NCBI GenBank assembly: GCA_003151895.1
Contig: PLYX01000058.1
Coordinates: forward strand, 1-7,093
From: Solirubrobacterales bacterium
GTDB taxonomy: Bacteria > Actinomycetota > Thermoleophilia > Solirubrobacterales > Solirubrobacteraceae
Direction of reading: 5' to 3'
Length of the DNA: 7,093 nucleotides
Of the stretch, positions 1 to 5,871 are shown one piece after another (positions within the stretch are counted from its first letter, which is position 1; every line of letters begins with the position of its first letter). A model generated the notes under the pieces. It had not been told where the DNA came from, did not search any database, and worked only from the letters and a program-made list of their open reading frames with translations. The position numbers were made by a program, and so were the translations under genes.

Positions 1-251
1 AGCCACTTCGAGTAGTTGTCCTCCATCGCGTCGATCAGCTCGCGCATGAAGCGAGGCGAGAGGTTCACGCGCGATACGACCACGCCTGGTACCTCCTCGG
101 ACTCGACCTCGTGGTCGACCCTCGCGAAGGTCACCGTGAACTCGTAGTCGGAGTGGCTCACGTTCGCGAAGTTCGCGTATACGCCCCCCATGATCTCGGG
201 GGAGAGATGAATGTTTATATGGCGCTCTGCGCCTGGGTTCTCGTCGTTCAC
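1..251 (-). CDS. DUF3467-family protein (5' part, runs off left edge)
   Basis: The reverse strand reads from a GTG at 251 down to the window edge, giving 83 residues. The core IHLSPEIMGGVYANFANVSH, then YEFTVTFARVD (about residues 37-47), then VVSRVNLSPRFMRELIDAM (about 58-76) and an aromatic DNYSKW end, follows the DUF3467 pattern: a GG(V/I)YxNxAxxSHS motif and a conserved R(V/I)xxxPxxxxxLxxAlxdN segment. The family is small, usually about 90-110 residues, cytoplasmic and of unknown function, so only the last residues should be missing. GTG 251 is chosen because no ATG is in frame upstream of the conserved core and it places the motif at a normal distance from the N-terminus. There is no clear ribosome-binding site, but a GATACT box lies 6 nt before the GTG, consistent with a leaderless mRNA. 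It is divergent from argS, with 62 bp between starts. Family assignment is from recognition of the motif; its role is unknown. Confidence 0.8.
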   Translation of the reverse strand, partial: MNDENPGAERHINIHLSPEIMGGVYANFANVSHSDYEFTVTFARVDHEVESEEVPGVVVSRVNLSPRFMRELIDAMEDNYSKW

Positions 252-313
252 AGAGCTAGTATCGCAACCCTCGCTCAGGATGGCGTTCGGGTTCGCACAT
301 AAGATCCTCGCCG
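252..313. promoter_or_regulatory. Divergent promoter region between DUF3467 gene and argS
   Basis: This 62-bp gap must carry both promoters. On the plus strand TAAGAT (300-305, fitting TANNNT) sits 8 nt before the argS GTG. On the minus strand GATACT sits 6 nt before the GTG of the DUF3467 gene. Neither start has a convincing purine-rich Shine-Dalgarno sequence, which fits leaderless or near-leaderless transcripts. No good -35 hexamer is visible at 17 bp for either box, so the assignment is tentative. Confidence 0.35.
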
Positions 314-1969
<1,656 letters not shown>

Positions 1970-2125
1970 GCCGACCGGACGCCGGCCCACGCTCACGAGC
2001 TTTCCGCGAGCGACAGGCGTTTGCTCACCGGCAGGAAGGGTGGTGCGCGACGAGGAGTGGGCGGCGCACCGGGTGGGGCCTGAGACGGGCCGGAAGACGC
2101 CCGGCGGCGTAATATCTGTGCCAGC
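1970..2125 (+). promoter_or_regulatory. argS-tRNA spacer: hairpins and probable tRNA-Gly promoter
   Basis: No gene is visible here. A 7-bp inverted repeat, GGTGCGC (2042-2048) with GCGCACC (2064-2070) and a 15-nt loop, lies between argS and the tRNA. It has no T-tract, so it could end the argS transcript only as a Rho-type or structural site. A second 5-bp hairpin, CGGGC/GCCCG, lies at 2086-2103. TAATAT at 2110-2115 is a good -10 candidate for the tRNA, 10 nt before its 5' end; no clear -35 is found at the ideal distance. Confidence 0.35.
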
Positions 2126-2198
2126 GCGGTGGTAGCTCAGTTGGTAGAGCGCAAGCTTCCCAAGCTTGAGGTCGCGGGTTCGAGGCCCGTCCGCCGCT
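2126..2198 (+). tRNA. tRNA-Gly(CCC)
   Basis: A complete cloverleaf can be folded by hand. The acceptor stem is GCGGTGG with CCGCCGC (one G-U pair). The D arm is GCTC...GAGC with an AGTTGGTA loop. The anticodon stem CAAGC/GCTTG encloses the loop TTCCCAA, giving anticodon CCC (2159-2161), which reads the GGG glycine codon. The variable region is AGGTC, and the T arm is GCGGG-TTCGAGG-CCCGT. The discriminator base is T (U73), as is usual for bacterial tRNA-Gly, and CCA is not encoded. Its 3' 39 bases from C35 onward plus one following T are duplicated at 4558-4597, so the gene served as an integration site and its present 3' half comes from the integrated element. Confidence 0.96.
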
Positions 2199-2199
2199 T
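2160..2199 (+). repeat. attL: left copy of 40-bp tRNA-Gly direct repeat
   Basis: These 40 bases, from the second anticodon base to one base beyond the discriminator, are identical to 4558-4597. The flanks differ immediately on both sides: C versus T before the repeat, and ACG versus TTG after it. A duplicated tRNA 3' half of this length is the typical footprint of site-specific integration by a tyrosine recombinase. The left copy completes a functional tRNA gene. Confidence 0.93.
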
Positions 2200-2209
2200 A
2201 CGAGGACCA

Positions 2210-2225
2210 GAGCCAGATTTGGCTC
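2210..2225 (+). other. Hairpin just downstream of tRNA-Gly
   Basis: A perfect 6-bp inverted repeat, GAGCCA-GATT-TGGCTC, begins 11 nt after the tRNA. It is followed at once by a second small one, CCAGC-AA-GCTGG (2225-2236). There is no T-tract. As element-derived DNA now placed behind the tRNA, it may act as a substitute 3' processing or termination structure for the tRNA transcript, since the native terminator was displaced to 4607-4629. Confidence 0.4.
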
Positions 2226-2460
2226 CAGCAAGCTGGTTTCGGCTACTCGACTCGGGAAGCTAAGGCCGGTCAGACGCGGATAATAGCGGGCAAGTCGGCC
2301 ACCAATCTGCGGTACCTGTGCGGGTACCGTTTCGCGTGAGATTCGGTCGCTCAGGAGGCTCGGGATCGACGCTGACGACACTATCGATGATCTCGCCGTC
2401 GCGGGAGAGCCGGCAAGTGCGCACGATCTGGCTTTTCTTGAGGAGTCGACCCTCCACGTC

Positions 2461-2480
2461 GTACCCTCGCGTACCCTCGC
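2461..2480. repeat. Tandem 10-bp repeat GTACCCTCGC x2
   Basis: Two exact adjacent copies of a 10-bp unit lie in the left interior of the island, about 165 bp before abiEi. The unit length is not a multiple of three, so the duplication shifts any frame running through it. It may be a replication-slippage product in decaying DNA or a binding-site pair; nothing decides between these. Confidence 0.6.
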
Positions 2481-2614
2481 TCAAATCATATCGGCCGCGG
2501 CCGCGCCGCGCCGCACGAAAATATCCGCGAGGCTTGCAAACGGCGCGAACATCCGGGAAGAAATCGTGGCACGTTTCTTTGCACGATACTCACGCTATAC
2601 GCGACTATTTGGGA

Positions 2615-2620
2615 TATAAT
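2615..2620 (+). promoter_or_regulatory. -10 box TATAAT of abiEi (leaderless start)
   Basis: A perfect TATAAT ends 6 nt before the ATG at 2627, so transcription would begin at or next to the start codon and give a leaderless mRNA. No Shine-Dalgarno sequence precedes the ATG. No convincing -35 is present at 17 bp. The upstream sequence (2579-2626) is A+T-rich and is where an autoregulatory AbiEi operator would be expected, but I could not find a clean inverted repeat. Confidence 0.6.
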
Positions 2621-2626
2621 TGTGCG

Positions 2627-3481
2627 ATGGGTCCAAATACGAAGACAAGGACGCTGGGTAAGACGGAGTCGACGCTGCTGCGGAGGCTCGCCGAGGAACA
2701 ACGGACCACGCTCTCGGCCCGGCAGGATCGCGCGCTGCTGAGGTCGGTCACGCCCGCGCCGTCGAGCCTTCTCTCAAGGATGGCGGGCAAGGGCGTCCTA
2801 ATCCCCCTGGGGAGCGGTCGGTATGTCGTCTCATCCTGGGCGGGCGACAGCCTCGCCCAAGCCGCGCCTTTCAACGTGCTCCTGGACGCGACGCTCCGCG
2901 AGTACGGGCGCTATTACCTGGGCTTCCTCTCAGCGGTGATCGAGCATCGGCTGACCGACGAGGACAGCTGGATGGTTTACGTCGCGCTCCCGGATGACAC
3001 AACGTTCCGGGGCAACCGGCTCGTCATCGACCAGCGGCCCGTCCTCACGACTCGGATCAGTGGCGCTCACCGCTGGGTCGGAATGGAGAAGATCCGCGCA
3101 ACGCGACGGGAGTACTACTGGCGCTCGACGCTTGAGCGCACCCTCGTCGACACCGTCTATCGCCCGAAGCTCAGCGGCGGCATCGAGCTTATCGTCGGCG
3201 CATGGGCGCGCAGTCAGGAGCGCGATGTCGACCTGGATGCGGTCTGTGACTACGCTCGGGCCGTGAGCGGTGCCGTCTCGCGACGGGTTGGCTACCTCCT
3301 CACGCGCCTCGGTCACCAAGACGTCGCTGTAAAGCATCTCGGCGATCTGCGCGGACAGCGCAACAAGGTTCTGCTCGACGCCTCGTCAACGTACGGCGAG
3401 GGCAGCTGGCCGCGGGAGCGCGAATGGGGAGTGGCCGTGAACGTGCCTGAGCACGCTCTCGCCGGGTGGCTGCGGCAGTGA
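2627..3481 (+). CDS. abiEi: AbiEi-type antitoxin / winged-helix regulator (type IV TA)
   Basis: This 284-residue protein resembles AbiEi antitoxins of type IV toxin-antitoxin systems, which counteract the paired AbiEii nucleotidyltransferase and repress their own operon. The N-terminus (about 10-70) looks like the winged-helix domain, ending in GSGRYVV at 62-68. The middle has the YYLGFLSAVIEHRLT segment (96-110), matching the family's YY-SGLSA-H-LT pattern. The antitoxin domain carries STLERTLVD (167-175), PKLSGGIE (180-187) and RRVGYLLTRLG (219-229), which match the ERTLLD, SGGIEE and RLGYLLE patterns. The reading frame is open upstream to 2318, but the ATG at 2627 is chosen because a perfect TATAAT ends 6 nt before it and the domain starts there. 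It overlaps the next gene by 4 nt (GTGA), the usual AbiE operon layout. Family call is from motif recognition; the exact subfamily is uncertain. Confidence 0.88.
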   Translation: MGPNTKTRTLGKTESTLLRRLAEEQRTTLSARQDRALLRSVTPAPSSLLSRMAGKGVLIPLGSGRYVVSSWAGDSLAQAAPFNVLLDATLREYGRYYLGFLSAVIEHRLTDEDSWMVYVALPDDTTFRGNRLVIDQRPVLTTRISGAHRWVGMEKIRATRREYYWRSTLERTLVDTVYRPKLSGGIELIVGAWARSQERDVDLDAVCDYARAVSGAVSRRVGYLLTRLGHQDVAVKHLGDLRGQRNKVLLDASSTYGEGSWPREREWGVAVNVPEHALAGWLRQ

Positions 3482-4340
3482 TCCGCTTCCCGTCGCTCGA
3501 CGTCATCGAAGAGCGCTCGAACAAACTCCGGATCCCGCTGCCGGTCGTCGTCCGAGACATCGCCCGCCTCGTCGAGATCCTGAACCTCAAGGAGAAGGGC
3601 TTCTTCGACGCACGGAGCGTCCTCGCCGGCGTATGGCGATGCGAACCTACGGGAGCCAACGCCTCACGATCTACGACGCCGACCTCGCGACGAGAACCGT
3701 CACGATGCCGTCGCAAACAACGAAGCTACTCAGTTATGCGAGTGCCGAGATCGAGCTCACGCCCGCGCCGCTAGTGCCCACCTCTGACCAGGGAAGCGTG
3801 TGGAAGTCCGACCCAGTCGAGTTCGAACCACTCTGGCTCACGGTGGCGCTCACCGAGGAAGACCGCAGGTTCAAGGTTGACCTGGCGGGTTATGGCGTGT
3901 TCGAGGACGGCGAGGAGCGACCGCTCACGGACCCGTACGAGCTCGGGCTCTGGGACGATACCGACGCGCCGTCGGTGATCGTCATGCGGCTTGAGGAGAT
4001 CGCGGCAGAGAAGACACTGGGCTGGTGCGCATACGGCCAATACAAGCACCTCGCCGATCTCGCATTCATCGGGGATCGCCTCGCTGATCGCGTCGATCCG
4101 AGACTCCTCCGAAATCTCACCGCGGACAAGCTCGAGAACATGTCCAAGCTGCAGCCCGACAACTACGAGCGCTTCTCGTGCCTCGAGGACCTCATCCGAG
4201 ATCTCGAGAACCCTGGCCCGATCCCGTCTCAGGCTGTGAATCGCGTGGCCTTCCTGCAGAACCCGTACACGCCTGCGGAGGTCGTGAGTATTGTTCGACG
4301 GCGCTACGTGCCGCTCCTGAAGGGCATTGCCTCATCGTGA
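3478..4340 (+). pseudogene. abiEii: AbiEii-type nucleotidyltransferase toxin, frameshifted
   Basis: The GTG at 3478 overlaps the abiEi stop and encodes IRFPSLDVIEERSNKLRIPL..., ending in ARSVLAG around 3630. The family sequence then continues in another frame from ATG 3633 to TGA 4338-4340. One extra base near 3630-3632 (GGCGT to GGCGGT) would join the halves into SVLAGGMAMRTYGSQRLTI...DADL, the nucleotidyltransferase GG...DxD signature, giving about 287 residues. In the repaired protein the acidic pair is D67/D69, a further acid is D135 (FKVDLAGYG), and AbiEii features follow at about 173-194 (EEIAAEK, then KHLADLAFI). Known AbiEii toxins are nucleotidyltransferases that target tRNA ends or nucleotides. 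As written, translation leaves the frame at the catalytic Gly-Gly and stops after about 102 residues, so active toxin is not expected. The ATG at 3633 could in principle give a 235-residue C-terminal product lacking the GG. A sequencing error is the main alternative. Confidence 0.82.
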
Positions 4341-4557
4341 CGCCGTCATCGGCGCGTGCGCCGGCTCTGCTGGCACGCCAGGTCGTGAGGCGGGCCGAGG
4401 GTTCGACGGAGAATCCGTTGGCGGGTTCGGCTGCCTTGGGGCCTGGTAGATGCCCTCGATGTTCTGGATGCCACTGCGCGCGACCTTGACGCCGCTGGCG
4501 ATGGCCTTGCCTTCTCGATGACTTCGGTGACTCGTGAGAGGTCGGGCCTCAAGTGCT
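4332..4557 (-). pseudogene. Decayed 3' end of an unknown gene at the right end of the island
   Basis: The minus strand carries about 74 codons of strongly coding-like sequence, with mostly G/C third positions, in two frames. From the att edge, 4557 down to about 4510, it reads HLRPDLSRVTEVIEKA. After a one-base break near 4509 it continues as KAIASGVKVARSGIQNIEG, then IYQAP, then a Pro-rich tail (RQPNPPTDSPSNPRPASRPG, then VPAEPAHAPMTASR) and a TGA at 4332-4334. The end overlaps abiEii convergently by 9 bp. There is no start codon within the island in the first frame other than a TTG in the att repeat, and the frame runs on through the antisense tRNA. This looks like the C-terminus of an element gene cut by deletion or recombination at the att. 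I do not recognise the family. Confidence 0.4.
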
Positions 4558-4597
4558 CCAAGCTTGAGGTCGCGGGTTCGAGGCCCGTCCGCCGCTT
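4558..4597 (+). repeat. attR: right copy of 40-bp tRNA-Gly direct repeat
   Basis: Exact 40-bp match to 2160-2199. The 5' part of the tRNA is absent here: the bases upstream do not continue the anticodon stem or acceptor, so this is not a tRNA gene. It is followed by TTTGACG and the hairpin terminator that originally followed the uninterrupted tRNA gene. Confidence 0.93.
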
Positions 4598-4606
4598 TTG
4601 ACGAAG

Positions 4607-4629
4607 TCCCCGGCAGATACGGGGGTTTT
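4607..4629 (+). terminator. Rho-independent terminator, native to tRNA-Gly
   Basis: The stem CCCCG (4608-4612) pairs with CGGGG (4620-4624), with an added T-G closing pair, a 7-nt loop GCAGATA, and TTTT at 4626-4629. It is oriented to stop plus-strand transcription and lies just after the right att copy. It is inferred to be the original terminator of tRNA-Gly, separated from the gene by the island. On the minus strand it lacks a T-tract, so it should not serve vapC. Confidence 0.7.
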
Positions 4630-4701
4630 CAGTGAGGGTGTGTGGTCGTAGCGCGCGCGGATCGCTGCCGTGTTCGGACTCGACCCGACCGCTTGTGCCC
4701 G

Positions 4702-5091
4702 TCATTCTCCGACTGGCCAGTGTTCGATGTCGAGCTCTTCCATCGGGAAGTGTTTGGGGTTGCCCGTCGCCAAGCGTGCGCCGACCCCGACGGCCGCGGC
4801 GGCGATCAGGCAGTCGGCCTGGCTGAGGGTGACGCCCTTGTGTGCGTATTCTCGGCGCCAGCGGCCGGCGCGCCTGCCCTCCGATCGACCGAGCGGCGCC
4901 AGCCGCATCCCTCCCAGGAAGCGCACCACGATCGGCTCCTCCTCCTCGCGTGTGCCGCGAAGCACCTCCTCGACGTTGACGGCGCATATCCACGGCGCCT
5001 GCGCCGAGTCGTGCAGGCTGCGCACGCGCTCGGCGGCGGGACGGTCGCGCAGCGCGTCGATCAGGACGGTCGTGTCGAGCAGCAGGGGCAA
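4702..5091 (-). CDS. vapC: VapC-like PIN-domain ribonuclease toxin
   Basis: This 129-residue protein is a single PIN domain, the metal-dependent RNase fold of type II VapC toxins, which cut tRNA or rRNA when not bound by VapB. The N-terminal LLLDTTVLIDAL has the first acid at D6. The second is E41/E42 in VNVEEVLRG, and the third is D93 in LSQADCLIAAAA. The segment LATGNPKHFPM at 107-117 matches the final strand. The length is typical. The start is a TTG at 5091, which lies 3 nt after the antitoxin stop and places the MPLLLDTT strand at the very N-terminus; no ATG would preserve D6. No Shine-Dalgarno sequence is obvious, suggesting translational coupling to vapB. The family assignment is firm; the RNA target cannot be read from sequence. 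Confidence 0.93.
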   Translation of the reverse strand: MPLLLDTTVLIDALRDRPAAERVRSLHDSAQAPWICAVNVEEVLRGTREEEEPIVVRFLGGMRLAPLGRSEGRRAGRWRREYAHKGVTLSQADCLIAAAAVGVGARLATGNPKHFPMEELDIEHWPVGE

Positions 5092-5094
5092 CCG

Positions 5095-5340
5095 TTAGCC
5101 GACACGACTCGGATCGCCATGGCGCTGCGCTGTCACCCAGCCGGCGGGGTCCTGGTCCCACTCGTGATCGGATCCCGCGAGCGCGCCGAGACCTGCCTCT
5201 ATGTCTTCCCAGCGACGCTCGTCCTCGAGGGCGTGGCGAACTGTCTCGGAGATGAACGCGCTGCGCCGCCGCGCTCCCACGCGCCGGTCCAGCTGCTCGA
5301 TGAGCTCGTCGTCCAAGCTTATGTGCAGACGCATGGCCAC
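5095..5340 (-). CDS. vapB: VapB-like ribbon-helix-helix antitoxin
   Basis: This protein has 81 residues. The N-terminal part (about 3-45) is a ribbon-helix-helix DNA-binding domain of the CopG/Arc type: the strand MRLHISLDDEL is followed by two helices around IEQLDRRVG and RRSAFISETVRHAL. The C-terminal part (about 56-81), with EWDQDPAGWV and QRHGDPSRVG, is the toxin-binding tail common in actinobacterial VapB proteins. The usual role is to neutralise VapC and repress the operon together with it. The start may be GTG 5340 or ATG 5334. The ATG is attractive because TAAGCT (TANNNT) ends 6 nt before it, allowing a leaderless internal transcript. The stop lies 3 nt before the vapC TTG, and the start lies 3 nt after the stop of the short HTH gene. 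Confidence 0.92.
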   Translation of the reverse strand: MAMRLHISLDDELIEQLDRRVGARRRSAFISETVRHALEDERRWEDIEAGLGALAGSDHEWDQDPAGWVTAQRHGDPSRVG

Positions 5341-5343
5341 AGC

Positions 5344-5544
5344 TTAGCACACAGCCTTCGGGCACCGGCTCCTCTGAACGTGGCTGAGCCGGCCGAGCAC
5401 GTCGGTCGTGGGGGAGACCTTCGCGTTCTCGTAGTCCGACAGCCGCGACGCCGAGGTGCCGGCCGCCCGGGCGAACTTGGTCATCTCGAGCGCCTCGGTC
5501 AGCCTGGATGCTGTGAGTCCTCGTGCTGCGCCGGAGCCGGCCAC
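5344..5544 (-). CDS. Short XRE-like helix-turn-helix protein, possibly truncated
   Basis: This is a 66-residue frame starting at GTG 5544 and overlapping the upstream XRE gene by 46 bp. Residues about 12-53 (TASRLTEALEMTKFARAAGT, SASRLSDYENAKVSP, TTDVLGRL) resemble the Xre/Cro helix-turn-helix, with the common actinobacterial RAGTSxSRxSDYExGxVSP core at 26-45. After GRLSHV the sequence (QRSRCPKAVC) no longer looks like the family, and the first helix appears short, so this may be a decayed remnant rather than a working regulator. It lies in the same operon as vapBC. Long overlaps of this kind are unusual for intact genes; codon use is nevertheless coding-like over the HTH part. Confidence 0.5.
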   Translation of the reverse strand: MAGSGAARGLTASRLTEALEMTKFARAAGTSASRLSDYENAKVSPTTDVLGRLSHVQRSRCPKAVC

Positions 5545-5795
5545 GACGCGCCGCGGCGCTCGGCCTCCCGCTCGGCCCTGGCGATCAGCTCCGAGGGCGC
5601 CACGCCGAGGGTCAGCGCGAGCTTGGCGATGGTGGTGAGTGTCGGTTTGCGCTCGCCCCGCTCGATCCCGCCGATGTAGTTGCGGTGGACGCCGCTGTCG
5701 AGCCCGAGTTGCTCCTGGGAGATCTCGCCGCGCTCGAAGCGCAGCGCTCGGATCGCCGCGCCGAGGCCGACGAGCAGTGGGTCTCGTGGTGGCAC
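5499..5795 (-). CDS. XRE-family helix-turn-helix transcriptional regulator
   Basis: This 98-residue protein is almost entirely one Xre/Cro/CI HTH domain (about 9-75). It runs LGAAIRALRFERGEISQEQL, the turn LDSGVHRNYIGGIERGERKP (32-51), then TLTTIAKLALTLGVAPSELI, with a charged tail AEREAERRGA. The motif HRNYIGGIERGERKP is the usual recognition-helix and following-loop pattern. The start is GTG 5795. In the divergent 76-bp gap, TTGAGC and TAGGCT on the minus strand are 18 bp apart and may be its promoter. It is the first gene of the compact string with the short HTH protein, vapB and vapC, so it may regulate them. This is inference from position. Confidence 0.92.
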   Translation of the reverse strand: MPPRDPLLVGLGAAIRALRFERGEISQEQLGLDSGVHRNYIGGIERGERKPTLTTIAKLALTLGVAPSELIARAEREAERRGASWPAPAQHEDSQHPG

Positions 5796-5871
5796 GGTCC
5801 GGCAGGTTGCAGCCTAACCGTGTTATGTTCTACAGCTCAATCGTGTTGACGTTCGCCGGGGAGAGGGTTTG
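5796..5871. promoter_or_regulatory. Divergent xre/tetR intergenic region with a direct repeat
   Basis: This is a 76-bp gap between divergent regulator genes. A near-direct repeat, CGTGTTATGTTC (5819-5830) and CGTGTTGACGTTC (5842-5854), is spaced 23 bp start to start, about two helical turns. It overlaps the presumed promoters: TATGTT (5824-5829) toward tetR, and TTGAGC/TAGGCT toward xre. This is a plausible operator for one of the two regulators. The tetR start has a good Shine-Dalgarno run, GGGGAGAGGG, at 5858-5867. Confidence 0.45.

Larger units (their letters stand above)
2199..2626. other. Left interior of island: no confident gene, possible coding remnant
   Basis: This 428-bp stretch holds no gene I can assign. 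On the plus strand the frame 2287-2619 is open between a TAA-TAG pair and a TAA, 110 codons without an ATG. Its later part is protein-like (EEIVARFFARYSRYTRLFGI just before the stop). The opposite strand in the same register, from a TTG at 2484 down to about 2330, also reads plausibly (VEGRLLKKSQIVRTCRLSRD), so sequence style cannot settle the strand. Neither frame has a recognised domain or a good start. A tandem duplication of GTACCCTCGC lies at 2461-2480. The AbiEi promoter is at the right end. Confidence 0.35.
2160..4557. mobile_element. tRNA-Gly-integrated genomic island carrying an AbiE locus, no integrase
   Basis: The island is bounded by the 40-bp direct repeats in tRNA-Gly(CCC) and is 2398 bp from repeat start to repeat start. 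It contains an AbiEi antitoxin gene, a frameshifted AbiEii toxin gene, an open frame of uncertain status on its left, and a decayed minus-strand gene end on its right. No tyrosine or serine recombinase, excisionase or replication gene is visible. It is therefore either mobilised in trans or, more likely, the remnant of a larger element that lost its integration module. Base composition around 2200-2640 is more A+T-rich than the flanking genes, in keeping with foreign origin. Confidence 0.85.
4341..4701. other. Region between abiEii and vapC
   Basis: No intact gene is seen here. It holds the decayed minus-strand gene end, the right att copy of tRNA-Gly and the native tRNA terminator. A short hairpin CGCCG-TCAT-CGGCG starts directly after the abiEii stop (4341-4354); it has no T-tract and is weak evidence for a terminator. 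Between 4630 and 4701 I see nothing assignable beyond the vapC 3' flank. Confidence 0.6.

Noticed and set aside
2025..2381. Minus-strand frame through the tRNA giving an ASNPRPQAWEACALPTELPP-type peptide
   Set aside because: It is the antisense translation of tRNA-Gly, a well-known source of spurious protein annotations; no independent coding evidence.
3620..3640. Programmed -1 ribosomal frameshifting in abiEii
   Set aside because: No X XXY YYZ slippery heptamer is present at the junction, and a -1 shift would give AGRMAMR rather than the family Gly-Gly; a one-base deletion or sequence error explains it better.
4558..4597. Second tRNA-Gly gene
   Set aside because: Only the 3' half is present; there is no acceptor 5' strand, D arm or 5' anticodon stem.
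4510..5365. Long minus-strand frame containing RTGLEPATSSLE
   Set aside because: The GLEPATSSLE part is antisense of the duplicated tRNA half. The rest overlaps vapB and vapC out of frame and is Arg/Ala/Ser-rich as expected of shadow frames.
4642..5679. Long plus-strand open frame of 345 codons
   Set aside because: It is antisense to vapC, vapB and the two HTH genes, which have clear domains; length is explained by high G+C.
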